From assembly GCA_036404435.1 (NCBI GenBank), contig DASWZN010000032.1:62001-126000 (forward strand): DNA of 64,000 nucleotides, given 5' to 3'. Positions 34,626-42,851 of this stretch are shown here, one piece after another (position 1 is the first letter of the stretch; each line of letters starts with the position of its first letter). Origin of the DNA: DASWZN01 sp036404435 (GTDB taxonomy: Bacteria; Acidobacteriota; Terriglobia; Bryobacterales; Bryobacteraceae). The position numbers were made by a program, and so were the translations under genes. The notes beneath the pieces are model-generated. The model was given only the letters and a program-made list of their open reading frames with translations. It was not told where the DNA came from and made no database searches.

Positions 34626-35909
34626 CTACTGCGCCTCGCCCCGCTTGGTGATCCGCTCGGCGTTCATATACGGCCGCAGGGCCTCGGGAACCACCACGCT
34701 GCCGTCGCGTTCCTGGTAATTCTCCAGGATCGCGACCCAGGTGCGGCCGATGGCCAGGCCGCTGCCGTTCAGCGTGTGCAGGAACTCGGCCTTGCCTTTG
34801 GCCGGTTTCGCGCGGATCGCCGCCCGCCGTGCCTGGAAGGCCTCGTAATTCGAGCACGAGGAAATCTCCTTGTACTCGCCGAGCCCCGGCAGCCACACCT
34901 CCAGGTCGTACGTCTTCGCCGCGCCGAAGCCCATGTCGCCGGTCGAAAGCACAATGCGCCGGAACGGCAGCCCGAGCCGCTTCAGAATGTCCTCGGCGTC
35001 CTCGGTCAGCCCTTCCAGCTCGCTGCAGCTTTGGTCAGGCCGTGCGAACTTCACCAGCTCCACTTTCTGGAACTGGTGCTGGCGTATGATGCCGCGCACG
35101 TCGCGCCCGTACGAGCCCGCCTCGCTGCGGAAACAGGCGGTGAAGGCGCACAGCTTGATGGGAAGCCGGTCCGCGTCGAGCGTCTCGTTGCGGTAGAAAT
35201 TGGTCACTGGAACTTCGGCCGTCGGCGCCAGCCACAGGTCCGAATTCTCGACCTTGAACAGGTCCTCGGCGAACTTCGGCAATTGCCCGGTGCCGAAAAG
35301 GCTCGCCGAGTTGACCAGAAACGGCGGCAGGACTTCGGTGTACCCGTGCTCGCGCGTGTGCGTGTCGAGCATGAAGCTCGCCAGCGCGCGCTCGAGCTTC
35401 GCGCCCAGGCCCCAATAGATGGCGAAGCGTGCGCGGGTGATTTTGGCGGCCCGCTCCAGGTCCAGAATGCCGAGTTCCGGCCCGAGGTCCCAGTGCGCCT
35501 TGGGCTCGAAGGGGAACTCGCGCGGCGTGCCCCAGCGGTGGACCTCGACGTTGGCCTCCGCGCCCGCGCCCACCGGAACCGACTCGTGAGGCAGGTTCGG
35601 GACGCTGGCCAGCGCCTCGCGGAACTCCTCCCCCAACCTCGCCGCCTGCTCATCGAGGGACGCGATCCGGTTGTCCAACTCGCGCACCTTCTGCTGCCGC
35701 TCGGAGGTGTCGATGCCCTGCCTGCGCAGTTTGCCGACTTCGGCGCTCTCGGCATTCTTCAGCGCCTTGAGTTGCTCGGCCTCGGTCACGGCCGCGCGGC
35801 GGCGCGCGTCCAGGTCCCGGAATTCCTCGACATTCAGCGTGAAGCCGCGCGTCGAGAGGCGCGCGGCAACGGCGACCAGGTTGGATCGAAAGAAGTTCAG
35901 GTCGTGCAC
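34626..35909 (-). CDS. serS: Seryl-tRNA synthetase
   Basis: The 427-residue class II synthetase charges tRNA-Ser. It has the N-terminal two-helix coiled-coil arm (residues about 30-105, VRELDNRIASLDEQAARLGE). The class II motifs follow, with motif 2 in FTACFRSEAGSYGRDVRGII and motif 3 in NGSGLAIGRTWVAILEN. The length is normal. It is a single gene, convergent with the ECF operon and divergent from the lytic transglycosylase. Confidence 0.97.
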   Translation of the reverse strand: MHDLNFFRSNLVAVAARLSTRGFTLNVEEFRDLDARRRAAVTEAEQLKALKNAESAEVGKLRRQGIDTSERQQKVRELDNRIASLDEQAARLGEEFREALASVPNLPHESVPVGAGAEANVEVHRWGTPREFPFEPKAHWDLGPELGILDLERAAKITRARFAIYWGLGAKLERALASFMLDTHTREHGYTEVLPPFLVNSASLFGTGQLPKFAEDLFKVENSDLWLAPTAEVPVTNFYRNETLDADRLPIKLCAFTACFRSEAGSYGRDVRGIIRQHQFQKVELVKFARPDQSCSELEGLTEDAEDILKRLGLPFRRIVLSTGDMGFGAAKTYDLEVWLPGLGEYKEISSCSNYEAFQARRAAIRAKPAKGKAEFLHTLNGSGLAIGRTWVAILENYQERDGSVVVPEALRPYMNAERITKRGEAQ

Positions 35910-36019
35910 GGTTTGAAGTTACGATGATCGCACAGGCACGCGCCGGGCGGCGGGCCGGAGGCGGCCTTTGCACGCTTCGCGGCTCCCGCTCGTCTACCCT
36001 TCGTGGGAGAATTGTGTCG

Positions 36020-36634
36020 ATGAAGCCGAGAATCGCCGTCGCGCTGCTCGTGGCCGCTAACGCCTTCGCCGGCGAGTACGCGATTCTGGCGAGCGGCACC
36101 TCGATGCGCGTAGACAGTCACGAGCGGAACGGGGAGCAAGTGCGTGTCTACGTGAATGGCGGCAGTATCGATCTGCCCGCCGTCGCCGTCGTCGGCTTCG
36201 AGCAGGAGTACGTGGCGCCCGCCGAACCGAAGCAGCAGGAGGCCCCCGCCGTTCCGCCGCGGGAGCTGGTCAGCCAGGCTGCGGAGCGCTGGCACCTGCC
36301 GCCCGGCTTTCTGCACGCGGTGGTAAAGGCGGAGTCGGGCTATCGAGCGGATGCGGTCTCGCCCAAGGGCGCGATAGGCCTCATGCAGTTGATGCCCGGG
36401 ACGGCACACCTGCTCGGCGCCGATCCGAAGGACCCGCGGCAGAACGTCGATGCCGGCGCGCGCTATTTGACCGAGCTGCTGCGCAAGTACCTGAACGATC
36501 CGTGCCAGGTCCGCAAGGCGGTGGCGGCCTACAATGCTGGGCCTGCGGCCGTCGACCGCTATGGCGGCGTTCCGCCCTACCCGGAGACCGTTGCCTACGT
36601 CGAGAGGGTCATCGGGCAGTGGCAGAAGAAGTAG
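36020..36634 (+). CDS. Exported lytic transglycosylase (Slt family)
   Basis: The 204-residue protein starts at the ATG at 36020 (MKPRIAVALLVAANAFA signal). The mature protein has a short beta-rich N-part, a proline-rich linker, then the SLT domain from about residue 95: HAVVKAESGYRADAVSPKGAIGLMQLMPGTA (catalytic Glu in AESGY), ARYLTELLRKY and VAAYNAGPAAV. It cleaves the peptidoglycan glycan strand, forming 1,6-anhydromuramic acid. It lies 41 bases before the S41 gene on the same strand. Confidence 0.88.
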   Translation: MKPRIAVALLVAANAFAGEYAILASGTSMRVDSHERNGEQVRVYVNGGSIDLPAVAVVGFEQEYVAPAEPKQQEAPAVPPRELVSQAAERWHLPPGFLHAVVKAESGYRADAVSPKGAIGLMQLMPGTAHLLGADPKDPRQNVDAGARYLTELLRKYLNDPCQVRKAVAAYNAGPAAVDRYGGVPPYPETVAYVERVIGQWQKK

Positions 36635-36675
36635 CCCACCGTCTGGGTTACAATGAAGAAAGAGCATTAACCCCT

Positions 36676-38007
36676 ATGAGTACCCCCGTTAGAACCATCA
36701 CAATCGCGCTGTCTACCTTGCTGGTCGCCCTTCTGCTGATGGGCGCCGTGCTGGCCCGAAACACATCCAACGAAGGCGCCTACCGGCAACTGGGCGTCTA
36801 TGCGGATGTTCTTCAGCGGATCAAGAGCGACTATGTCGAGGAGCCCGACCTGAAGAGCGTGACGCTTGGCGCGATCAACGGGCTGCTGGAATCGATCGAC
36901 CCATTCGCCAGCTACCTGAACGCGGAGCAGTATAAGGAGTATCTGAAGAACAAGGACGCCTACAAGGGCAGCGTAGGGCTGATTCTCTCCAAGCGCTTCG
37001 GCTACGTGGGAGTGGTGGACTCAATCCCCGGCTCGCCCGCAGCCAAGGCCAGCCTGACTACCGGCGACATGATCGAGAGCATCCGCGGCATCGCCACGCG
37101 CGATATGCCGCTGGCCTACGCCAACATGCTGCTCCAGGGCAAACCGGGGAGTACGATCGAGCTTTCGGTGATGGCCGTCCGGCATCCCGAGCCGAGAAAG
37201 ATCACGCTGACCCGCGCTGCCATCGACTACCCGCGCGTGATCGCCAAGATGATGCCGGACCAGGTCGGCTACATGCAGGTGCAAGCCATGGTGCCCGGGA
37301 CGGCCGCTCAAATCGCCGACGCCGTGAGGGACCTGGAGAGGCAGGGCGCCGCGAAGCTGATCCTGGACCTCCGTTACTGCGGCACGGGCACGCCGGAAGA
37401 GGGGATCGCAATCGCGAACCTGTTCCAGCAGAAGGGGTTGGTGGCCTACGCCGAGGGCCAGCACTACCCCCGCAAGGACTTTGAGGCTGATCCAACCAAG
37501 GCCATTACCGCGCGGCCCTTAGTCGTGCTCACCAACCGCGGCACGGCGGCGGGCGCCGAGGTGGCGGCTGCGGCGCTGCTCGATTCCAAGCGCGCCGAAC
37601 AGGTGGTCGGCGAGCGCACTTACGGCGATGCGTCGGTGCGGCAGGCCATCGCCATGGACGACGGGGGCGCGATCATCCTGTCGGTCGCCAAGTATTACTC
37701 TCCCAGCGGCAAAGCGATCCAGGATGTGGGGGTGGCCCCGACGGTCCAGGTCATGGAGAGCGAGCCGGCCGCCGCCGATGTCGATGAAGAGGAAGAGGGT
37801 CCGCCGGAGGAGGCGCCGGCGGTCCAGCCCGGCGACGATCCGATTCTGAAGAAGGCGCTTGAGATCGCCGTCAAGGGAGCGCCGGCGGATGCGGCGCAAC
37901 AGCCGGGGGTTCCGGCGGGTCACGAAGCCCCACCGCCGAACCGTATTCCGCCGAACGTGATGCAGCCAGACACGCCGAGTCACGTCCCGGCGCCGCCGCA
38001 GCACTAA
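36676..38007 (+). CDS. S41-family (CtpA-like) protein lacking the catalytic dyad
   Basis: The 443-residue protein has an N-terminal membrane anchor (about residues 8-27), an S41 N-domain (YVEEPDLKSVTLGAINGLLE, ESIDPFASYL), a PDZ domain (about 97-180, with GVVDSIPGSPAAKASLTTGD) and the tail-specific peptidase domain. The catalytic Ser motif GSASASE is GTAAGAE (289-295), so the Ser is Ala292. The Lys motif FGKGSV is YGDASV (316-321), so the Lys is Asp318. Substrate-fold parts remain (AKYYSPSGKAIQDVGVAPTV). It ends with an acidic then Pro-rich tail. It is predicted to bind but not cut; a peptide-binding adaptor is possible. Confidence 0.85.
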   Translation: MSTPVRTITIALSTLLVALLLMGAVLARNTSNEGAYRQLGVYADVLQRIKSDYVEEPDLKSVTLGAINGLLESIDPFASYLNAEQYKEYLKNKDAYKGSVGLILSKRFGYVGVVDSIPGSPAAKASLTTGDMIESIRGIATRDMPLAYANMLLQGKPGSTIELSVMAVRHPEPRKITLTRAAIDYPRVIAKMMPDQVGYMQVQAMVPGTAAQIADAVRDLERQGAAKLILDLRYCGTGTPEEGIAIANLFQQKGLVAYAEGQHYPRKDFEADPTKAITARPLVVLTNRGTAAGAEVAAAALLDSKRAEQVVGERTYGDASVRQAIAMDDGGAIILSVAKYYSPSGKAIQDVGVAPTVQVMESEPAAADVDEEEEGPPEEAPAVQPGDDPILKKALEIAVKGAPADAAQQPGVPAGHEAPPPNRIPPNVMQPDTPSHVPAPPQH

Positions 38008-38080
38008 CGGGCACTCAAGACGGCCTGAGTGGATCAGACTCAACCCTTGCGTGGTATACTAAAGGCGGCGAGGGTCCGTA

Positions 38081-38389
38081 ATGCCTCTCTACGAATACAA
38101 GTGCCTTGGTTGCGGCGAGACCTTCGAGGTCCTGCAGAGATTCTCCGATCCGCAACTCAAGGTGCACCAGGCTTGCGGGGGTTTGGTGGAACGGATCATT
38201 TCGCCATCCGCCTTCCAGTTCAAGGGTACCGGCTTTTACGTCACCGACTACGCCAAGGGTCATGACCGGAAGGGGCGCAACGGTCGCGACTCCAAGACCG
38301 AATCCCCAGCGAAGCCGGCGGAGAGCCCGGCATCCAAGCCGGTTGAATCGAAACCCGCCAGCAGCGGAGACTCGGCTTCGAAAGCCTGA
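38081..38389 (+). CDS. FmdB-family zinc ribbon protein
   Basis: The 102-residue protein opens with MPLYEYKCLGCGETFEVLQR, the exact FmdB/CxxC_CxxC_SSSS pattern. In the second half of the ribbon (VHQACGG) the first Cys is replaced by His, which may still bind zinc. After residue 60 it becomes a Lys/Ser/Pro-rich disordered tail, typical of the family. Function is not well known; it was named after a regulator of amide degradation. It lies 73 bases after the S41 gene with a TATACT box in between (38055-38060). Confidence 0.85.
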   Translation: MPLYEYKCLGCGETFEVLQRFSDPQLKVHQACGGLVERIISPSAFQFKGTGFYVTDYAKGHDRKGRNGRDSKTESPAKPAESPASKPVESKPASSGDSASKA

Positions 38390-38423
38390 GCCCCATCCGA
38401 CCTCCCAGCCCCACGGGTCTCCC

Positions 38424-38453
38424 TTGGCAGATTGCGTGCCCCCGCGTTACAAT
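38424..38453 (+). promoter_or_regulatory. Sigma-70 promoter of the YXWGXW gene
   Basis: TTGGCA (38424-38429), an 18-base spacer, then TACAAT (38448-38453), 41 bases before the first ATG. This is the best -35/-10 pair on the plus strand in this area. Confidence 0.6.
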
Positions 38454-38493
38454 CTAGCCCAGGTGTGTTTTCACGACTAGACTGGGAAGGAGA

Positions 38494-39144
38494 ATGCTAA
38501 GGATGACACGCAAACTCACATTGTTTTCGATGCTGGCGCTGGCCGCCCTCGTAGGATCGCTCGCCTTCGCGGGAGTCCAGCTTTTTGTGAACATCGCGCC
38601 GCCGCCCATCGCGGTCTTCGATCAGCCCCCCTGTCCTGGCGACGGGTACATTTGGACGCCTGGCTACTACCAGTACGGCGATTATGGTTACTACTGGGTG
38701 CCGGGTCAATGGGTTATGCCTCCCAGCGTGGGACTCCTCTGGACGCCCGGCTATTGGGGCTTCGCCGGCGGCAGGTACGCCTGGAACGAAGGGTATTGGG
38801 GCCCGAGAGTTGGCTTCTACGGCGGCGTGAACTACGGCAACGGCTACTTCGGCTCCGGCTTCAACGGCGGACGTTGGGAGGGCGGCGTCTTTCGCCATAA
38901 CACCGTCATCTCGAACGTGGACATCCACAACGTGCACAATACCTACGTCGACCACACCGTGGTGCGAGAGGTCAGGGGCCCGAATCACGCGTTCAACGGT
39001 GAGGGTGGAATCAGGGCACAGCCCTCGCGCGACGAAATGGAGGCAGGCCGCGCGCCGCACCGAGGCCCAACACCAGTGCAGGTCTCGCATGCACAAGAAG
39101 CCCATACCAACCATCTGGCCGCTCATGGAGCCGCACACAGGTAG
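38494..39144 (+). CDS. YXWGXW-repeat exported protein
   Basis: The 216-residue protein has a signal peptide (FSMLALAALVGSLAFAG), then aromatic repeats of the YXWGXW type (IWTPGYYQYGDYGYYWVPGQ, LLWTPGYWGFAGGRYAWNEG). A Gly/Asn-rich stretch and a His-rich tail (residues about 150-216) follow. Such proteins are seen in acidobacteria and proteobacteria and are of unknown role, likely cell-envelope bound. Two starts are possible: the ATG at 38494 (only three bases after AAGGAG) or at 38503, where the spacing to AAGGAG is better and MTRKL begins a standard signal peptide. Confidence 0.75.
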   Translation: MLRMTRKLTLFSMLALAALVGSLAFAGVQLFVNIAPPPIAVFDQPPCPGDGYIWTPGYYQYGDYGYYWVPGQWVMPPSVGLLWTPGYWGFAGGRYAWNEGYWGPRVGFYGGVNYGNGYFGSGFNGGRWEGGVFRHNTVISNVDIHNVHNTYVDHTVVREVRGPNHAFNGEGGIRAQPSRDEMEAGRAPHRGPTPVQVSHAQEAHTNHLAAHGAAHR

Positions 39145-39207
39145 CGCGCCCAGAGACTGAAAGGGCCGGCTCAAGTCCTGGTCCGGGCGCCACCCAGAGG
39201 TGTCGCG

Positions 39208-40260
39208 ATGCCGAACCGCAGATGGTTTCGTTTGCTCGTGCTGCTGTTCCTGCTGGCCTTGTCGCTCCGCGGCGACCAGGTGACGCTGAAGAACGGCGAC
39301 CGGATTACAGGTCAGATCTTGAAGAAAGACGGTGACAAGCTCACCGTAAAGAGCGATCTCATGGGCGAAGTCAGTATCCCCTGGTCGGCCGTTACGGCCA
39401 TCACCTCGACCGAGCCGTTGGTGGTGGTCCTGCCGGGCGGTAAGTCTGTGAGCGGCGTCCTGAGCACCGGCGATGGCAAGCTCCAGGTGGCCGCGGCATC
39501 CGGAACCGAAACGGCGCCGCTGGCGGATGTTTCCGCCGTCCGAAACGCGGACGAGCAGAAGCAATGGGAGCGGTTCCAGCACCCTGGCCTCCTCCAGCTC
39601 TGGGCCGGCTACGTGGACGTCGGGTACTCGCTGGTTCGCGGGAACGCCGAGACCTCTACGTTCGCGACCACTTTCAACGCCGTACGTGCGACGCGGACCG
39701 ACAAGATCACGCTACAGTTCAACGAGATTTACGCCACCGCGCTGATTTCCGGGACGTCGGCCGCCACGGCGCAGGCCGTTCGCGGCGGGTTGGACTATAA
39801 CCGGAACGCCGGCCCTCGGCTGTTCATCGACCTCTTCAACCAGTACGAATACGACAAGTTCCAGGACCTGGATCTGCGCGTCGTCCTCGGCGGCGGCTTT
39901 GGGTATAAGGCCATCGACTATGATCGCTCTCACCTGGAGCTGACGGGCGGCGTAGACTACGACCGGGCGCAATTCAGCACGCCGCTCACCCGGAACTCGG
40001 CCGAGGGCTACTTCGGCGACGACTGGAGCTACAAGCTGTCGGGAGCCAGTTCGCTGACCCAATCCTTCCGTATCTTTCCGGATCTCGCCAGCGGCGGAGA
40101 CTATCGGATGAACTTCGATCTGGGTGCGGCGACGAGGCTCAAGAAGTGGCTCGCCTGGCAGGTGACCGCCAGCGACCGCTTTCTGAGCGACCCGGTCCCC
40201 GGCCGCAAGAAGAACGACCTTCTGCTCACGACCGGCTTCCGCGTCAGCTTCGCGCGGTAG
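39208..40260 (+). CDS. DUF481 outer-membrane-barrel-like protein
   Basis: The 350-residue protein has a signal peptide (LLVLLFLLALSLRGD). A beta domain follows (QVTLKNGDRITGQILKKDGD, then VSIPWSAVTAI, the Lsm-like fold seen at the front of several DUF481 proteins). The C-terminal half (from about residue 125) is an alternating beta-barrel with WAGYVDVGYSLVRGNAETST and a terminal Phe-containing strand (LLLTTGFRVSFAR). It is similar to E. coli YdiY, whose role is unknown. The C-terminal aromatic strand suits outer-membrane insertion. Confidence 0.8.
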   Translation: MPNRRWFRLLVLLFLLALSLRGDQVTLKNGDRITGQILKKDGDKLTVKSDLMGEVSIPWSAVTAITSTEPLVVVLPGGKSVSGVLSTGDGKLQVAAASGTETAPLADVSAVRNADEQKQWERFQHPGLLQLWAGYVDVGYSLVRGNAETSTFATTFNAVRATRTDKITLQFNEIYATALISGTSAATAQAVRGGLDYNRNAGPRLFIDLFNQYEYDKFQDLDLRVVLGGGFGYKAIDYDRSHLELTGGVDYDRAQFSTPLTRNSAEGYFGDDWSYKLSGASSLTQSFRIFPDLASGGDYRMNFDLGAATRLKKWLAWQVTASDRFLSDPVPGRKKNDLLLTTGFRVSFAR

Positions 40261-41401
40261 ATCCTTCCGCCGGCAGGAGCAGGATCAAGGCCGTGATGTC
40301 GTCGTGCTGGCGGGCGGCGCCGACGAATGCGTCCACCCCGGACATGATCTGTTTCAACTCCGCAGCCGCGCTGGCCTGCGCCGGCCTCCGGAACAGCTCC
40401 AGCAGCCGCGCTTCGCCGTATTCCTCGCCGCCCTCGTTCTCGGCTTCGGTGACGCCATCGGTGAGGATTGCCAGCAGGTCGCCCCGCTCCAGCTTGACCT
40501 GCCCGGAGTCGTAAGAGGCGTTCGCCCGGATCCCGAGCGGGAGGCCCCCGTCCTCGAGCCGTTCGACGCGGCCGGAGGCCCGCAGGAGCACGGGCGGGAC
40601 GTGCCCGGCGTTGACGTAGGCGAGTTCCAGAGTGGCCAGATCCAGCTCCGCGAGAAAGGCGGTGGTGAACCGCGCCCCAGCCAAACTGTGCGCGGAGGCA
40701 TAGCGATTCAGCCCCGTTACCAGCTCGAGCAGAGTCGCCCGCTCGGCTGCCAGAGTGCGCAGGCTGGCTTGGATGGTCGCCATCAGAAGGGCGGCCGGAA
40801 CGCTCTTGCCAGCCACGTCCGCTACGGCCACCAGCAGGCGTTCGCCGGGCCGCAGGAAGGCATCGTAGTAGTCGCCCGAAACGGTGTTCGCGGGCCGGGT
40901 CGCGAAGGCGATGTCGATGCCATCGATGCGGGGAGGGGTGGAAGGCACCAGCCAGCGCTGTATGTCGCGGGCGATCTCGAGGTCGCGCTTCATGGTGACG
41001 CGGTCGGCGAGCTCCAGGGCCAGGAGTATGAGCAGCCCGAGCGAAAAAAGCAGCACCATGGGGCCCGAGCCGGCGACGACGGACACCACGACGAGCGCGA
41101 GGACGGCCAGAAGAAACAAGCGCCGGGGCGGCGAGAGCTTCATCAACATCGCCCAGAACAACGCCCGCACGATCGCGAGCGAGCGTTTCAGCCCGTGGCG
41201 GCCCTCGAACCTGGACCAGTCCAGCTCAGCGGAGTACAGTTCGTAGCTGGCCTGAGCGCCGCTTGTGAACTGGGCCCACAACTCCTCGACGGCCAAGCCG
41301 TCCGTCACGCGGGCCCAAAACGACCGGGCCCGGTCGACCGTGTGGCCGATCCCCTCCACGACCTTGTCGGCTACCTCATCTAAACGCGGGCCAGGTGGCA
41401 T
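40244..41401 (-). CDS. RsbU/SpoIIE-type membrane serine phosphatase
   Basis: The 385-residue protein starts at the ATG at 41401, just after a TATAAT. It has about 105 cytoplasmic residues, two membrane helices (about 102-143), then a SpoIIE/RsbU PP2C domain from about 150. Its motifs are DIQRWLVPSTPPRIDGIDIA, TVSGDYYDAFL with metal-binding Asp, VADVAGKSVPAALLM and LTDGVTEAENEGG. Such enzymes dephosphorylate anti-anti-sigma factors in partner-switching signalling. No STAS or anti-sigma gene is adjacent. Its 3' end overlaps convergent DUF481 by 17 bases. A REPIN-like repeat lies about 80 bases upstream of the start. Confidence 0.87.
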   Translation of the reverse strand: MPPGPRLDEVADKVVEGIGHTVDRARSFWARVTDGLAVEELWAQFTSGAQASYELYSAELDWSRFEGRHGLKRSLAIVRALFWAMLMKLSPPRRLFLLAVLALVVVSVVAGSGPMVLLFSLGLLILLALELADRVTMKRDLEIARDIQRWLVPSTPPRIDGIDIAFATRPANTVSGDYYDAFLRPGERLLVAVADVAGKSVPAALLMATIQASLRTLAAERATLLELVTGLNRYASAHSLAGARFTTAFLAELDLATLELAYVNAGHVPPVLLRASGRVERLEDGGLPLGIRANASYDSGQVKLERGDLLAILTDGVTEAENEGGEEYGEARLLELFRRPAQASAAAELKQIMSGVDAFVGAARQHDDITALILLLPAEGSTARS

Positions 41402-41410
41402 TTCCAGGGC

Positions 41411-41416
41411 ATTATA
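41411..41416 (-). promoter_or_regulatory. -10 box of the RsbU-type gene, near-leaderless
   Basis: A perfect TATAAT on the minus strand is nine bases from the ATG, with no ribosome site between, so the transcript would start at or within about two bases of the start codon. Confidence 0.55.
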
Positions 41417-41480
41417 GCGAAACCCCGCGGCGGCAGGCAGTTCGGCGGTCCTGAGGGACGCGTCTCGGGTACTCAGCACA

Positions 41481-41545
41481 GAACCGCGACCGTGAGGGAG
41501 CGGATTCCCGCCCAGCCGGAGATACCGCTCGCTTACGCGCGGTTC
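41481..41545. repeat. REPIN-like inverted repeat pair
   Basis: The left arm GAACCGCGACCGTGAGGGAGCGG (41481-41503 as a 23-base unit) faces an inverted, diverged partner at 41525-41545 that ends GCGCGGTTC. The arms can pair into a long hairpin. The right partner is a reversed form of the repeats at 3181 and 54239. Confidence 0.65.
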
Positions 41546-41678
41546 GGTGCCGGACTCCCATTTGGCGTCCACAAACCGGTCCTGAGCAGGCAAAGCCCGG
41601 CGGACTGTAAGTGAATGGCGCCCGCCGCCCTAAGGTTTTAGACCTACCCGCCGATCTCTTAGGCGGGAAGACAGGTGA

Positions 41679-42851
41679 ATGGGTTCAGCTAGGAAAGCTG
41701 GATTGCTGGCGGCGACGGTCGTAGACTGGCGCGCCAGGCGGATTGAGGATCCGCTTCGCCGCTTGCGCTACTTGCGAGTTGCCACGGTCGACCTGAGGCC
41801 TTCCACCGCACTCCGGCGCCCGCGGTGGCACTTCGTGGCCTTGGCCGGCCTGGTGTTAACCGCGGCGGCTTACGCTGTCTCGCACGCCGTGGCATCGCGT
41901 GGCGGCACACCAGTCCCGGTCAGGCGACCGCCGGCAGTGCAACGCGCGGAGCGGAATCTCGCGTCCGCGGAACGCTTCCCGGACGTGTGGCTGGTGGAGC
42001 AGAACGCCGAACGCGAGGAGTACAGCAACGGCCTGCAGATCGACTGCCGTCTGGCGGTATCCAACCGCCCCAGGAGCTATGCGGTCTTCGACGCAACGGG
42101 CCCCGAGCGCGGCCCCATCGAGTGGCGCAAGGATCCGGCGGGCATCGTGTTCCACACCACGGAGAGCCTGCAGGTTCCGTTCGAGCCGCTCCAGAACAGC
42201 ACGCTGCAACACATCACCGGAGGACTGGTCGAGTATGTCCGGGACAAGCGGGCCTACCACTTCCTAGTGGATCGTTTCGGCCGCGTTCACCGCATCGTGC
42301 GGGAAGGCGACGCGGCCAACCACGCCGGCCACTCGGTCTGGGCCGACGACAAGTGGCTGTACCTCAACCTCAACGACAGCTTCTTCGGCGTGTCCTTCGA
42401 GGCCCAGACGCATCACGGCGAAGGAAACACTCCGATCACGCCGGCTCAGGCTCGTGCCGGAGCGCTCCTGGTGGAGATGCTGCGTGCGCGCTACCGCCTG
42501 CCGGCCCGCAATTGCGTGACGCACGCGCAGGTTTCGGTGAATCCGGACAACATGCAGATCGGATATCACACCGACTGGGCGGCCAACTTTCCGTTTTCGG
42601 AGGTCGGCCTGCCCGACAACTACGCCCGCCCTCTGCCGGGCCTCTATCTCTGCGGGTTCGTTTACGACAGGAGCTACGTGGCTTTGACGGGCCCGCGCAT
42701 CCTGGCGGCGATCGAGCTATCGGAGGAAAGGCTGGAAGAGGCCGCGGCGCGGCGGCACATCGAGGCCGCCCGTTACCGCGAGTACTTGCAGGAGGAGTAC
42801 CGCAAGAACATCAAGGCGCTCAAGAGAGAGACGCCCCAAGGAGATGCGTGA
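41679..42851 (+). CDS. Membrane-anchored N-acetylmuramoyl-L-alanine amidase (PGRP fold)
   Basis: The 390-residue protein has a basic cytoplasmic N-terminus, one membrane helix (about 51-68), a linker and an amidase_2/PGRP domain (about 145-310). The zinc ligands fit IVFHTTES and the later NCVTHAQVSVNPDNMQIGYH, and the fold marks are AYHFLVDRFGRVHRIVREGD and HAGHSVWADD. It cuts the amide bond between MurNAc and L-Ala outside the membrane. The tail is a charged helix (EEAAARRHIEAARYREYLQE). Its TGA overlaps the ATG of the next gene by one base, so it is coupled to an actin-like protein. AGGTGA lies before the ATG. Confidence 0.8.
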   Translation: MGSARKAGLLAATVVDWRARRIEDPLRRLRYLRVATVDLRPSTALRRPRWHFVALAGLVLTAAAYAVSHAVASRGGTPVPVRRPPAVQRAERNLASAERFPDVWLVEQNAEREEYSNGLQIDCRLAVSNRPRSYAVFDATGPERGPIEWRKDPAGIVFHTTESLQVPFEPLQNSTLQHITGGLVEYVRDKRAYHFLVDRFGRVHRIVREGDAANHAGHSVWADDKWLYLNLNDSFFGVSFEAQTHHGEGNTPITPAQARAGALLVEMLRARYRLPARNCVTHAQVSVNPDNMQIGYHTDWAANFPFSEVGLPDNYARPLPGLYLCGFVYDRSYVALTGPRILAAIELSEERLEEAAARRHIEAARYREYLQEEYRKNIKALKRETPQGDA

